Source: Trichomonas vaginalis G3 (taxonomy: Eukaryota > Parabasalia > Trichomonadida > Trichomonadidae). Taken from it: a stretch of DNA of 64,000 bases. Where the stretch lies: positions 25,239,693 to 25,303,692 of the forward strand of contig NC_067205.1 of assembly GCF_026262505.1 (NCBI RefSeq), given 5' to 3'. Each line of letters begins with the position of its first letter. The first letter of the stretch is position 1. The position numbers and the translations under genes were made by a program. The notes under the pieces were generated by a model. That model was not told the origin of the DNA, searched no databases, and was given only the letters and a program-made list of their open reading frames with translations. Shown here one piece after another: positions 1 through 8,892 of this stretch.

Positions 1-574
1 AATGTGTTGAGGAATTGTAAACTTCGATGAAATGTTTCATTGTTTCTTCGGTAAAGTCTCGCTCTTGATTTAAATCTCTGAGAGTCCTTATGAAGCGGTT
101 AATGATACCGAGTATGTTATGGTTATGGTCTTCAGTAGTGTAGTGAGTTATGTTATGCTTAATGAGAAATTCTGTGATTTCGTTGCTGAGGTATGCACTG
201 TCTTGGTCTGATGTTAAAGTACTTGGGCTATGTTCTGCTACAAACTTTTGTAAAACTCTTAACACTTCACGAGTTCCTTTATTTTTCATTATATACGCAA
301 AAGCTTTGCGAGTGTTAACATTTATGAAGATGAGGAATGGTTTATGTCCTCCTTTTCTGCTTTGAATGAGAGTGTCAAATTGATATGCGTCAGGAGTGTT
401 GGAGTAAATTGGTAAAAAGTAGTCGTAAGGGTTTATTTTTGTTTGATGTACAACATTTTTGTCAAAGAACCTTTTCACTTCAGCTCTGTTAGTAAATCCC
501 CAACTCTTTGCAGCTTCATTGAATTTCTTAAATGACCTCCATGGATGTTGTTCGAATACTTCTTTCAAGCTCAT
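1..574 (-). CDS. Retrovirus-type integrase of the Polinton, cut by the window edge
   Basis: This open frame starts at 574 and runs off the window with at least 191 codons. It resembles an rve-type DDE integrase core: an N-terminal segment, then FDTLIQSRKGGHKPFLIF, a central LTSDQDSAYLSNEI strand and a GIINRFIRTLRDLN helix. These line up with the integrase at 48,309-49,268 (LTSDCESSF and GVIDSCIKILRDLN). In Polintons this enzyme inserts the linear element into host DNA. It lies tail-side of the fibre gene, the same pairing of integrase and fibre seen in the right-hand element, although the relative orientation differs. The visible part looks whole. Confidence 0.85.
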   Translation of the reverse strand, partial: MSLKEVFEQHPWRSFKKFNEAAKSWGFTNRAEVKRFFDKNVVHQTKINPYDYFLPIYSNTPDAYQFDTLIQSRKGGHKPFLIFINVNTRKAFAYIMKNKGTREVLRVLQKFVAEHSPSTLTSDQDSAYLSNEITEFLIKHNITHYTTEDHNHNILGIINRFIRTLRDLNQERDFTEETMKHFIEVYNSSTH

Positions 575-605
575 TTATGTAAAGTTAAAGATTTTATTCA
601 AGACG

Positions 606-646
606 GTAAGCCCGCAAAGCAGGCTCAAGCGCGTTCATTGAACGCG
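606..646. repeat. Hairpins at the fibre-gene stop codon
   Basis: CGCGTTCA-T-TGAACGCG at 630-646 is an 8-bp stem with a one-base loop. The fibre stop codon (635-637, minus strand) lies inside it. Just before it is a weaker hairpin with a GC-AAA-GC core. It sits between the fibre gene and the integrase gene and could be a 3'-end or processing signal. It also resembles the AAA-loop hairpins at 4,441-4,613. Confidence 0.6.
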
Positions 647-3538
647 GTACCATGCAAATACAGTCACAAATGGTGGCATGTAATCTTTACCCGAGCCTGT
701 TGGATTTGTTGTGAAAGTATGGGCATGATTTCCTGCGGTTCCACAGAAAATACCTGCGCTTGAATCTACTGGGTCACTTGAAATATCATATCTATGCATT
801 CCCTGTCTATCCGAACCTGCTGCAAGATTTGTATAACCTCTTTTTGTTATTGAATGTGAATGACTACCTGTTGTGTTTGTAGTTCCTGTATGAGTGTGCG
901 GTGGAAGGTTTGCTTCAGTAATTTTCTTCGAACCTCCTGTTTGCTTTGAAGAGTTCGCACAGTATAAGAATTTATCTACAATCTGCTCCCACGTACCGAA
1001 ACCCAGAACTGTTGCTGGATTTATTGAGTTCATTGACGTATAAATAGAGCCTGCAGGATATAATGTTTGAAGTATTTCAGTCTTTAATGTTTGAAGCTCT
1101 GTTTTGTCAGCCTTCTTGTCATATAAATCTTGAGCAGTGAATTTAATATTATGTTCATCCTTCATGACATAAACATCTTTACATCTAATGTTTCTCATCG
1201 TCGTTATGTCGTCATCCGATGTTAAACCTTGTGGAAAGTTAGGAGGTTTACAATATAATGCATCCCCACCAGTTTCTTCAACCGTTCCTTCAATACTTTC
1301 TATAGCAACAGTTGTAAAACTTGTATGTGTATGAGTCTTATTTGCTTTTTTATCTAACATTGCTGGTAGTTCATGTGTTTCAAAGTTTCTGACATGACCT
1401 TCGATATTCATACATTTGTTATTTAAGGAGTTTAGTGTATCTTTTACGCTTGTACTTGGATTCTCTAAAGGTGCACTTGAACCAAGGGTATAGTTCAATA
1501 TTATGTCGTCTGCTCTAACAGTTGAGAAGGAGTTATGTGTATGATTTTTGTCGGCTTTACTGTCTAATGTAGCTTGAAGTTCATTTATATCGGAGATGTT
1601 GTGTTTATGAGATTTCAAAACTTTGTTCATTGCTTCGAGTTCAACTTTGTCAGCTTTACTTTTAATAGCATCTTCAAACGTTATTTTTGACTTAACTCTC
1701 AAAGTAAATCTTGGTTCAACTAATACACCTTTAACAGAGAAAGTAGAGGCATAAATTTCATCGTTATAACTAAATGCTTCTGGTGCTTTACCCGTGTCAT
1801 ACTGTACAGTACAGCTTATGTCATAACCTTTAGCACGAATGTATTTATATCTTCTTTCATTGGGGTCTTCCGTCTTCACTTCTTCAGTTCGTGTTAAATA
1901 TCCATGGTAGTCCGTTATAATCTGTTCGTCTGAAGTTATATAATGAACGTGGTTTTTATCTGCTTTTTCGGCTAATTTCTCTTCTATCTCATTTATTTCA
2001 AGTTCATGCCTACCACCACCTCCCGAAGAAGTATTTTTCTTCAGCTCTTGAAGAACGTCCACTTCGCCATCTTTGGTGTCAATAATGAGACTTTGAGTTA
2101 AAACCTTTCCTGTCTTAATGGATGTTTGTAAAACTTCTTCTTCACCGTGTTCGGGGTCATGGTCGTCGTCATATCTTGTGAAATCAGAGATGTTGTCATA
2201 CATTAAGCATATCTGTCTCAAAAGTTCTGCTATTTGGAATTGGAACGAAAGATATACAGAACTTTCATCATCTCCTAAAGTCAAGTCTGCTTTCTTAAGT
2301 ATTTCTTGAATGTATGCAATGAGAACAGAGTACCTTGGAAAATATTCGAACAATATTTCATTAGCTGTTGGTTTTGGTGGTTCTTCTGGAGTTTCTGTTG
2401 TTTCAGTTCCTTCTGGAGTTTCTGTTGGAGTTTCTGCATCTCTTGACTTCAATGCTCTTGCTCTCAAAGACCTAAATGTTAGAGCACCGGGTTTTACAAA
2501 GGACTTTATAAATGCTTTAATAGTTCCTGGTAAGTTATTGTTAGCATTAAGTAAGTTCCTTATGCTTCCATCATGTACGTCCATAGCACTATGTAAAAAA
2601 TCTATACTTTTCTTGTAGTCAGCAATAGACTGACTGTGATTTTTTAAAGATTTGTCAATACCTTTAAGCCAATCTTCATGCATGTCTGATACTGAGCCAA
2701 GAATATCATTTGCTTCCTTTAGTGTATTTTGTGCTTGTCGTAAAGTATCCAATCCCGTACGTGCATTGTTTGCTATACGTCTTACAGTATCTATTTGACT
2801 CCTTGTTTCTTGCATCCAACCAGATAAAGTTTTAATAGTATCCGAACCATTTGAAATGAAGTTCAAAGCATTTTTAACGTCATTTAAAGCTTCTTCACCA
2901 AGTACTGCCCATATCTTTCCGATTTGGTATTGAAGAACTCCATATGAAGCAGCTGTTAAACCAGTATTTATAAGGTCCCATATCCATGATTTAGCAGTTT
3001 TTCCATCCTTTCCATCCTTTCCATCCAAACCGTTTTCGCCTTGAGGTCCTTGTATTCCTTGAGGTCCTTGTATTCCTTGAGGTCCTTGTATTCCTTGTGG
3101 TCCGGTGTCACCCTTCTCTCCTTTCAGTTCATCTTTATGTTCGTTATAATATTCTAATGTCATAAGGTGTACATCATTACTGCTACCAGCAACTCCTAAT
3201 ATTTGTTTCTCATTCATGACTAAATTCTTTAGGCATTTAATGTTGTCGTCAAATCGAAAGCTCTTTAACAATTCAATGAGAACATTCAGTACTTTCACTA
3301 ATGAGGCATCTACTGTAGAATTTATATATTGCACCGTTCCATCATTTATGATAGGAACTTTACTTATTGTAATGAATGGGTCATAAGTGTTAAAAGTATC
3401 GAAATCAATGACTTTTTTAGTTTTTCCATCGTCAATGACTAAATCATTGCCTTCAATGGTTAAAGTTGAGTTTTCGTTTACTAGTTCATGTGCTCTTCTT
3501 GCTTCATTTGTTTCATACGCATATGCAGCAATAGTCAT
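635..3538 (-). CDS. Collagen-like fibre protein with phage tail-collar type C-terminus
   Basis: The ORF has 967 codons and looks whole. Residues about 140-180 are Gly-X-Y collagen-like repeats (GPQGIQ repeated about four times, then GKDGKDGK). A helical segment rich in heptad-like spacing follows (about 190-330), then several modules with HxHxxF or DKADK motifs. The C-terminal 130 residues have the architecture of phage fibre and tail-collar proteins: YPAGSIYTSMN, GFGTWEQIVDKFLYC, GGS, a His-rich LPPHTHT patch and a terminal MPPFVTVFAWYR. The likely role is a trimeric receptor-binding fibre on the Polinton particle. It starts back-to-back with the penton-like gene, with an 18-base gap. It shares near-identical patches with the shorter fibre at 49,265-50,440. 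The receptor is unknown. Confidence 0.75.
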   Translation of the reverse strand: MTIAAYAYETNEARRAHELVNENSTLTIEGNDLVIDDGKTKKVIDFDTFNTYDPFITISKVPIINDGTVQYINSTVDASLVKVLNVLIELLKSFRFDDNIKCLKNLVMNEKQILGVAGSSNDVHLMTLEYYNEHKDELKGEKGDTGPQGIQGPQGIQGPQGIQGPQGENGLDGKDGKDGKTAKSWIWDLINTGLTAASYGVLQYQIGKIWAVLGEEALNDVKNALNFISNGSDTIKTLSGWMQETRSQIDTVRRIANNARTGLDTLRQAQNTLKEANDILGSVSDMHEDWLKGIDKSLKNHSQSIADYKKSIDFLHSAMDVHDGSIRNLLNANNNLPGTIKAFIKSFVKPGALTFRSLRARALKSRDAETPTETPEGTETTETPEEPPKPTANEILFEYFPRYSVLIAYIQEILKKADLTLGDDESSVYLSFQFQIAELLRQICLMYDNISDFTRYDDDHDPEHGEEEVLQTSIKTGKVLTQSLIIDTKDGEVDVLQELKKNTSSGGGGRHELEINEIEEKLAEKADKNHVHYITSDEQIITDYHGYLTRTEEVKTEDPNERRYKYIRAKGYDISCTVQYDTGKAPEAFSYNDEIYASTFSVKGVLVEPRFTLRVKSKITFEDAIKSKADKVELEAMNKVLKSHKHNISDINELQATLDSKADKNHTHNSFSTVRADDIILNYTLGSSAPLENPSTSVKDTLNSLNNKCMNIEGHVRNFETHELPAMLDKKANKTHTHTSFTTVAIESIEGTVEETGGDALYCKPPNFPQGLTSDDDITTMRNIRCKDVYVMKDEHNIKFTAQDLYDKKADKTELQTLKTEILQTLYPAGSIYTSMNSINPATVLGFGTWEQIVDKFLYCANSSKQTGGSKKITEANLPPHTHTGTTNTTGSHSHSITKRGYTNLAAGSDRQGMHRYDISSDPVDSSAGIFCGTAGNHAHTFTTNPTGSGKDYMPPFVTVFAWYRVQ

Positions 3539-3555
3539 ATTTTAATGAGAATAAA

Positions 3556-4332
3556 ATGTTGTTCTATTTGCAAAGTACTGACCCAAACGAATACGGAACA
3601 GTAAAGCTACAAACAAACTTAGGTCTTCAGAATGAAGCACTTGCTTTCAGAGTTGTTGACTTTAATACTATCGCAACTTTTGTCATAACAGATGAAACAG
3701 ATTTCATAGAGTTTGAAATAGATGGAAAGAAGCATGAAATAAGATTTCACAATAATGTAGAATATAAGATGGAAACATTAGCTGGAGTGTTAAATGCGCT
3801 CATAAATACTACAATAAACAAGGAGAACGAAGAAAACTTAATGAATGTTAAACTTATTGCAGGAGTTTTGAAGTTCAGTTATGCGAAGGAGTTTAAGATA
3901 ACACGAATGAGTCATAGAGTTCAATTGCTTCTGGGAGCATACCATATGACATTTCCTTTGAAAAGTGTTGACAAAACGATTGAGATGAAATCTGTTCCAT
4001 ATGTATGTTATGGTAATTGTTTGTACGTTGAGTCAAAAATAGCTAATGTCACAGGTATTTCAGGAGTTAATAGTAAAGGTTCAGTAGAATATAAGTCTTT
4101 CTGTTATGAAGTAAATTCAATGTTCATTCCAAACGTTCCTGTCATAGCAACTCATTTAGGTAAATGGGTTCGCATTAGTCCTCATAATTTGAAAGACATG
4201 CAATTCAGACTTGTTGACTTTCAAGGAGAGCCTGTAGAACTGAAGGCACCAGTGCGAATGACTGTTGAAGTTGACTTTTTAGAAAATATTAAATGCAACA
4301 GCTTACAAGAGAACTCAGAGCTAAAAATATAA
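3556..4332 (+). CDS. Penton-like (minor capsid) protein, block A lineage
   Basis: The ORF encodes 258 residues and looks whole; it starts at an ATG preceded by AATAAA. It is related over its length to the protein at 21,016-21,822. Both have an N-terminal domain, a central PLxxxTPILY/PYVCYGNCLY-type strand and a C-terminal strand pattern (MQFRLVDFQGEPVELKAP against INLTLVDANFVPVKLLCP). That C-terminal pattern is the shape seen in Polinton and virophage penton-type single-jelly-roll proteins. The penton label is inferred from the motif pattern and from the company of capsid and ATPase genes. It overlaps the next ORF by 40 bases. Confidence 0.55.
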   Translation: MLFYLQSTDPNEYGTVKLQTNLGLQNEALAFRVVDFNTIATFVITDETDFIEFEIDGKKHEIRFHNNVEYKMETLAGVLNALINTTINKENEENLMNVKLIAGVLKFSYAKEFKITRMSHRVQLLLGAYHMTFPLKSVDKTIEMKSVPYVCYGNCLYVESKIANVTGISGVNSKGSVEYKSFCYEVNSMFIPNVPVIATHLGKWVRISPHNLKDMQFRLVDFQGEPVELKAPVRMTVEVDFLENIKCNSLQENSELKI

Positions 4333-4565
4333 AGTATGAATGTTATGTATTAGGTCATGAACTTTGGTTGTTGCTGTTTGATGAAACAAATGAGTTAGTT
4401 ATGTCAGTCAAGAGAACAGAAAAAGGCGTCAAAGGCGCCGAGCGCAAAGCGCTATATTGTGTTAGTGAAAACTGCACCAAGTCAATAAGATTAGGTTTGC
4501 ATTATGAAGATGAGTTCGATACTGTTGAAGATGTTTTGGACAGATATTACAAATTGCTAACTTGA
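4293..4565 (+). CDS. Small uncharacterised Polinton protein
   Basis: The ORF has 90 residues and overlaps the end of the penton-like gene in another frame. Its position and length match the small gene at 21,833-22,063, which sits next to the other penton-like gene. The shared pattern is weak: a short N-terminal helix, a central Leu-rich strand and a C-terminal helix with DxVEDVLDRYYKL against SLDEVLLHFQ. A GC-rich hairpin (AGCGC-AAA-GCGCT, 4,441-4,453) lies inside the coding sequence. Function is unknown. Confidence 0.55.
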   Translation: MQQLTRELRAKNIKYECYVLGHELWLLLFDETNELVMSVKRTEKGVKGAERKALYCVSENCTKSIRLGLHYEDEFDTVEDVLDRYYKLLT

Positions 4566-4580
4566 ATTTTTTTGACTGAC

Positions 4581-4613
4581 GGCGCAAAGCGCCAAGATGG
4601 GCTCAAAGAGCCC
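4581..4613. terminator. Twin AAA-loop hairpins between convergent genes
   Basis: Two perfect hairpins stand side by side: GGCGC-AAA-GCGCC (4,581-4,593) and GGGCTC-AAA-GAGCCC (4,599-4,613). They lie between the plus-strand gene ending at 4,565 and the minus-strand gene ending at 4,633, as a bidirectional terminator or 3'-end signal would. The fixed AAA loop with different stems matches the pattern of other hairpins in this element. Confidence 0.5.
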
Positions 4614-4632
4614 TCCTGACTGCTTTAATTTA

Positions 4633-5238
4633 CTAAACATATTTCAAGCAAAGCTTATAGTAAGTAGATAGTTTTGTATACTCGTTCGAATATTTATACT
4701 TAAACTCAACTCCTGTAGTTCCTGGTGTTTCAATGATGCGGATGTTACCTATTTTCATGAATAGTGGAGTTTGACCACAGCATTCGATTTCAGGGTCGAG
4801 ATAGTCAATGACACATTGTTTCCCTGTTATTCGTGAGATAACATTTTCAAGGTCCTCCTTTGTTAGAATTATTTGGTTCTTGCTTATAAGATTTGTCAAA
4901 AGCTTCTTATCGTCTTTGAGTAAAATTGTTTGGTATAACTGAAGAAGGTAATGGTCTACGTTATCTGAAGGATTTGTTTGAACATTTGTGTAAGGGTTGT
5001 CGTTGGCTTCTCTTGAAAGAATTTGGTCCAGTGGTGGATACTCTAACTTAACATCTGATGTAGCGTTAGCATTTGAAGCTGTGTTTAAATTCACGGATTT
5101 CAGTTCTGGTTCTTTTTCTTTCAAACACTCTGAACTATAGTTCTTTATGACAATATTGTTTGTCGTTCGTGAGTCAACATTTGATGTTGGTTCAATTGGA
5201 ACATTAACGGCACCAGCTAAGATGGATTTGCTTCTCAT
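4633..5238 (-). CDS. Uncharacterised Polinton structural-cluster protein, block A
   Basis: The ORF has 201 residues and looks whole. The C-terminal third is related to the protein at 22,114-22,650: DPEIECCGQTP against EPDIACCGVSY, followed by similar beta-strand patterns to the end. The N-terminal half is low-complexity and probably flexible. It is divergent from the ORF starting at 5,264, with 25 bases between starts, exactly as its counterpart is divergent from the ORF at 22,669. The conserved gene pair suggests a particle component. Function is unknown. Confidence 0.6.
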   Translation of the reverse strand: MRSKSILAGAVNVPIEPTSNVDSRTTNNIVIKNYSSECLKEKEPELKSVNLNTASNANATSDVKLEYPPLDQILSREANDNPYTNVQTNPSDNVDHYLLQLYQTILLKDDKKLLTNLISKNQIILTKEDLENVISRITGKQCVIDYLDPEIECCGQTPLFMKIGNIRIIETPGTTGVEFKYKYSNEYTKLSTYYKLCLKYV

Positions 5239-5263
5239 TTCATATAGAATAAAAACCTTTTAT

Positions 5264-5665
5264 ATGTATGAAATGAACAATATACTCGACAAGGGTTTGA
5301 ATGTAAAGCTAACGAATGAAAATATTGTTGAATTCACTGAGACAGGAGCTGTGTATAAAGATGTAGAACTACTGAACAAAAGAGCTAAGGGAAGAAGCAG
5401 GAACATGAACAAAGGGTGGAAGCCTATAAAAATTTATGTCAATGATGGCTCAGGAGGTTCAAACATAAAGTATGCAGAAAGTTATAGAGTTTATGCGCTA
5501 AAAGGTGAAAAGCCTTCATTTAAGAACAGCTATTCTAACGCATATCCTCAAAAGTTAACGGATGGGGAAGTGGATGATATGAATGACAGCAAAAATATTA
5601 ACAGAAATGGCGACAGAGATGCATGGAATTTGTTTACCATCAGTCAATTGAAGGTTAAACTTTAA
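5264..5665 (+). CDS. Small uncharacterised protein paired with the divergent 201-residue gene
   Basis: The ORF encodes 133 residues from the ATG at 5,264. The frame is open further upstream, but the 5,264 start fits the divergent arrangement and the A-rich leader. It occupies the position of the 139-residue gene at 22,669-23,088. The middle is Lys/Arg/Gly-rich. It overlaps the 3' end of the convergent ATPase gene by 4 bases. Function is unknown. Confidence 0.55.
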   Translation: MYEMNNILDKGLNVKLTNENIVEFTETGAVYKDVELLNKRAKGRSRNMNKGWKPIKIYVNDGSGGSNIKYAESYRVYALKGEKPSFKNSYSNAYPQKLTDGEVDDMNDSKNINRNGDRDAWNLFTISQLKVKL

Positions 5666-6548
5666 AACAATGTTGGTCGTTCCCATGGAATATTTTTGAC
5701 TTTAATGGTATTAGTCATGATATGAATCTCAAGGTATGAACGAGGAGAGATGAGAGACTTATATGCTTCCCAAATTTCTTCAAAAGGTAATGTTATACCT
5801 GACTGTTTCCAAATGAGTTCAATATCATAGCGTGAGAAACCTTGAAAGATAACGAAGTCAGTTATGAGACGTTTTATGTTTAAAGCAAGAAAACGCCATG
5901 TTTGCATAAGTATTGCTACAGTTAAATGGTAATGTCTGACTTTAGTTATGATGTTAGCTAATGGTGAGTCAGGCTTTGAAACTAAACCTTTTCCGGCGAA
6001 GTCGTCGCAAACTAACAAAGTATTTGAAGGATATTTTTTGAAGGGGTATTTTGAAAGTTTTGACAGAATGTAGTTTGTAAGTCGTTTCATATCGTAAACT
6101 CCTGAGTACTGACGTAAGTGGTGTTTGTCAATAATTCTTTCCATCTCTCAGAAGTCTTTTGCATTCCTGACTGTATAAATTCAACGATGGCATAATATTT
6201 CCTCTTACGTCGAATGTAACGTTGAAGAAATTCAATGAGTTCACTGTCTGGAACTTTAACGACAGAGGCTTGAACTTTTGACATAAATGTTTTCGCTGTT
6301 GAGTCCATAGAGTCTGAAGTTGCTGATATAATGATTTGGTCATAATATGAGTCATTTCCTAAACGTTCTGTTATGAGTATATGACGAATGAGGTTAAATG
6401 TCTTACCTGAACCCATCTTTCCACAATAGAAATACACACCATTTGAACAGAACTCATAGTCCTTACTGAAAGGAAGAATGAGAGAACTGTTGAGCTTTTC
6501 ACTGCTTTCATTCATGTCTTCATCTACGTCATGTATTAAATGCTTCAT
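5662..6548 (-). pseudogene. Packaging ATPase (FtsK/HerA-type) of block A, broken
   Basis: The stretch carries a Walker A motif (GKMGSGKT), a Walker B motif (NTLLVCDDFAG) and a downstream MQTWR sensor-like segment. Their order and spacing match the ATPase at 17,920-18,795 (PPGSGKT, CLLILDDFAS, CVQTAK). Polinton ATPases of this family pump DNA into the capsid. The gene looks broken, with about one break. It lies head-to-head with the jelly-roll-like gene at 6,565. Confidence 0.8.
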
Positions 6549-6564
6549 TTTATCTTCATTAAAA

Positions 6565-7443
6565 ATGCAAGTCAGAAATATTCAGAACATAGCACCGAGT
6601 CTAACTGACAAGAGTATAAAGATATACTATGAACACGTTATGATGAAACCTACCAAAATTCAAGAAAGTCAGTATACTTATGAATATCCAAGACACTGGG
6701 TAGAGTATGTAGGAGGTGAGAAAGCTATTGAAATAAGACAAGTTAGAAGTATTCCAGCAGGAAGAACAATATTATTGAAGAACTTTAATGTTTTGAGTAT
6801 AATGATGAAACAAAGAAGCAAGATAGTTTTCCTGTTGCTGTGTATGTGAACTTAGATACAGGAGATGACATGAAAGTTTTTAATACAAAGCTTCAAACGG
6901 TAGTGAGAGAACAACTGACTGCGGAAGGACATCCATTACCTTCAGAAGTTACCATAGCATATAATTTTGAAACAAATGCAATAGATTTTAAATCGTCTCT
7001 GCAAAGAAGTCAGGTTTTACATTTAATGAAGCAGATGTATATTCGAATGAAAACTTCAAAGCTATTGCATGGTTAGATAATGACGATTGCTTTAAGAAAA
7101 TATTTAAATCAGTGACTCAACGATGTCAATAGATGACCTTCGTGGAATGTTACCATCGACGTTTACAGTAGAAGGTTCAGCAGGATTGCTTACAAGATTG
7201 TCAATTGGTGGTATTTGGTCTCGTGAGAACATTGTTATAAAATCCAGTATAAGTGAATTTGCTGAAGAATCTATATTATGTCTTTCAAACTACATGTATT
7301 CGCCGCCGAAGCATTATAGTATAACAAACTTTGTCAGTAAGTTTAACATAAGACTTGTCGAACCTTCTTCAATGAAAGATGTTGTGCTACCTAAAGATGG
7401 AAAGGATGGACTCATTATTGAGATGATTTTAATTGCATATTAA
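6565..7443 (+). pseudogene. Jelly-roll-like structural protein, block A lineage, broken
   Basis: The segment is related to the proteins at 11,872-12,708 and 50,459-51,307. Near the start it has YPRHWVEYVGGEKAIEIRQV (compare YPIRWLQSPSDAKAIGFRRV). Near the end it has ILCLSNYMYSPPKHYSITNF (compare FLCIGKDFY and FYEPPSNSFSDF). It starts at 6,565 behind a TCATTAAAA leader shared with the divergent ATPase gene. It is broken, with about two breaks. A single-jelly-roll minor capsid role is inferred from context only. Confidence 0.6.
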
Positions 7444-7641
7444 ATGAGCTTGTTCTTGAAGGTCATTCATGATGAAATAACTGTTGTAGAAGATGTTAGC
7501 AATTGTTCAGACATTTTGAAGCGTATAGATGAGATAAGAAAGAAGTTTATGAATGAGAATGTTTATGTTTCATTGACTTTCTCCAGTAAAGAGAACTTTT
7601 ATGAGATAATATTGAAGAGAGATGATTTTAATATGGTGTAA
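7444..7641 (+). CDS. Small uncharacterised Polinton protein
   Basis: The ORF has 65 residues and starts immediately after the previous stop (TAAATG); its own stop is again followed at once by the next ATG. It has an acidic N-terminal half and a Lys-rich helix (DILKRIDEIRKKFM). The tight spacing suggests co-expression with its neighbours. There is no recognisable family. Confidence 0.5.
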   Translation: MSLFLKVIHDEITVVEDVSNCSDILKRIDEIRKKFMNENVYVSLTFSSKENFYEIILKRDDFNMV

Positions 7642-8169
7642 ATGGTAGCTTGGGCAGCTTTAGGCGCAATGGGAACAAAAGCATTAGCATTTGGAGCAAA
7701 AGCACTTGGGGCTTATGACGCAGTAAATAAAATGAGTGGAGGAAGAGTTTCGAAGACATTAGATGCAAATAAAGGAAAGATTGGAGGCTGGGTTGCAAAG
7801 AAGTTAAGATTAAATAAAATAGGGCTCATAAATAAAGCATCCAATTTGGTTGCGACTGAGTCAGAAAATGCTTTAGGAAAGGACGATGAGTTTGCAAAAC
7901 ATGCAAAAGACTTTAATGACCAGATGAAAGGTGAAACAATGCATTTAAATAGAGTCGATGGAACTAAAGAAAATGTTTCTTCTCCACCAGTAGTTCTTCC
8001 GTATGGTCCCTATGGAATGTATGGAAACCCTTACGAAAGACCATTTGACCCATTGACTGGTGGAAGTAACTGGTATCATTACGGACGAAGAAGAAAGACA
8101 GTTAAGCTGGAGACAGACGTGAAGAAAGCAACTAAAAAGAAACCAAGGAAGAGAGTTATAAAGCAATGA
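7642..8169 (+). CDS. pVI-like minor capsid protein, block A
   Basis: The ORF has 175 residues and looks whole. It starts directly after the previous stop codon. The first 30 residues form an Ala/Gly-rich amphipathic or hydrophobic helix (WAALGAMGTKALAFGAKALG), the middle is Lys-rich and helical, then comes a Pro/Tyr/Gly-rich stretch (VLPYGPYGMYGNPYERP). The C-terminus is very basic (KKATKKKPRKR). This layout resembles adenovirus pVI-type membrane-active cement proteins, as do the proteins at 47,891-48,292 and 51,311-51,553. The label rests on composition and position, not on a diagnostic motif. Confidence 0.5.
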   Translation: MVAWAALGAMGTKALAFGAKALGAYDAVNKMSGGRVSKTLDANKGKIGGWVAKKLRLNKIGLINKASNLVATESENALGKDDEFAKHAKDFNDQMKGETMHLNRVDGTKENVSSPPVVLPYGPYGMYGNPYERPFDPLTGGSNWYHYGRRRKTVKLETDVKKATKKKPRKRVIKQ

Positions 8170-8171
8170 AT

Positions 8172-8226
8172 TCAACGGGTGAAAAAAGAGGTGAAAAAAG
8201 AGGTGAGATGTCACCACTTCACCTAA
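8172..8226. repeat. GGTGAG palindromic repeat, variant copy
   Basis: The stretch has GGTGAAAAAAGA-type tandem half-sites running into GGTGAGATGTCACC, then CACTTCACCTAAA. It is the only copy in block A of the repeat that recurs at 12,732, 13,006, 15,163, 41,392, 41,564, 42,611 and 43,935. Here the centre differs from the usual GAGATCTC. It lies just past the stop of the pVI-like gene. Confidence 0.7.
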
Positions 8227-8324
8227 ATTTATTTTTGTGCTATGTTTTCATACGTGTGAGGGTGGTGATATCATTAATTTTTAAGTTTATTTTTTATTTA
8301 CTGAAAATTTTTATTTGGATGTAA

Positions 8325-8645
8325 ATGACGAAAACTATTGAGATAACAAACTACAACGGTCATGAGTTCAAGAATTTGTTCTTCGTTCCTCGTGAAAATA
8401 CATTCTATCAGATACGAGGGAGAAAGGGTAAAGTTAGTTTGAGCGTTTATGAAGGAATGAAGAATGGAAAGTTTATACAAGCATACGATACAAACGGTAA
8501 ACGTGTTTCATTAGCTTTGTCAAAACTTACTAACATTCATTTTGACAGTGATTTTGACCTATATGAAGAAGAAAGTGAGTCAGAAGATTATGAGCTGTTA
8601 TGTGAAGCACAGCAATGGGAGGAGTTGCAATACTTTTGTAAGTGA
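8325..8645 (+). CDS. Uncharacterised small protein, basic start and acidic end
   Basis: The ORF has 106 residues and the ATG follows GATGTAA. Residues 20-60 have a beta-rich pattern (FFVPRENTFYQIRGRKGKVSL). The C-terminal 30 residues are strongly acidic (DLYEEESESEDYELL). It has no counterpart in the right-hand element. It lies between the pVI-like gene and the A/B junction, so it belongs to block A. Function is unknown. Confidence 0.55.
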   Translation: MTKTIEITNYNGHEFKNLFFVPRENTFYQIRGRKGKVSLSVYEGMKNGKFIQAYDTNGKRVSLALSKLTNIHFDSDFDLYEEESESEDYELLCEAQQWEELQYFCK

Positions 8646-8861
8646 GAACGTTTATTTTTTACATTAGTGAAGTCGTTTGTGAAAACGTTTATTTTTTCAT
8701 TAGTGAGGTGAAGTGGTTGGCGGCTTTATAAATATTTAAGGTTAAGTTGGTGTTTGTGTTTGTGTTGTAAAATATACATTAACGGTTTCGTAAAGTGTCA
8801 AAACCGCTAAGTTGTGTACGGAGGCGCGCAGTGCCACAGTACACGACTTAGGGATACTAAC
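8646..8861. other. Non-coding A/B junction with hairpins
   Basis: No ORF is visible. A GTTTATTTTT-type A/T repeat occurs twice (about 8,648 and 8,682). ACGGTTT...AAACCG near 8,782-8,806 can pair. A 13-bp stem, CTAAGTTGTGTAC with GTACACGACTTAG (8,807-8,851, one G-T wobble), encloses a GC-rich loop. Homology with the right-hand element begins just after it, at TGGGGAATGTAA. Confidence 0.7.
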
Positions 8862-8892
8862 TGGGGAATGTAAATTTTTTTACTGAGATGAA

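Noticed and set aside
2118-2618. Plus-strand ORFs at 2,118-2,309 and 2,310-2,618
   Set aside because: They are antisense shadows of the collagen-like fibre gene.
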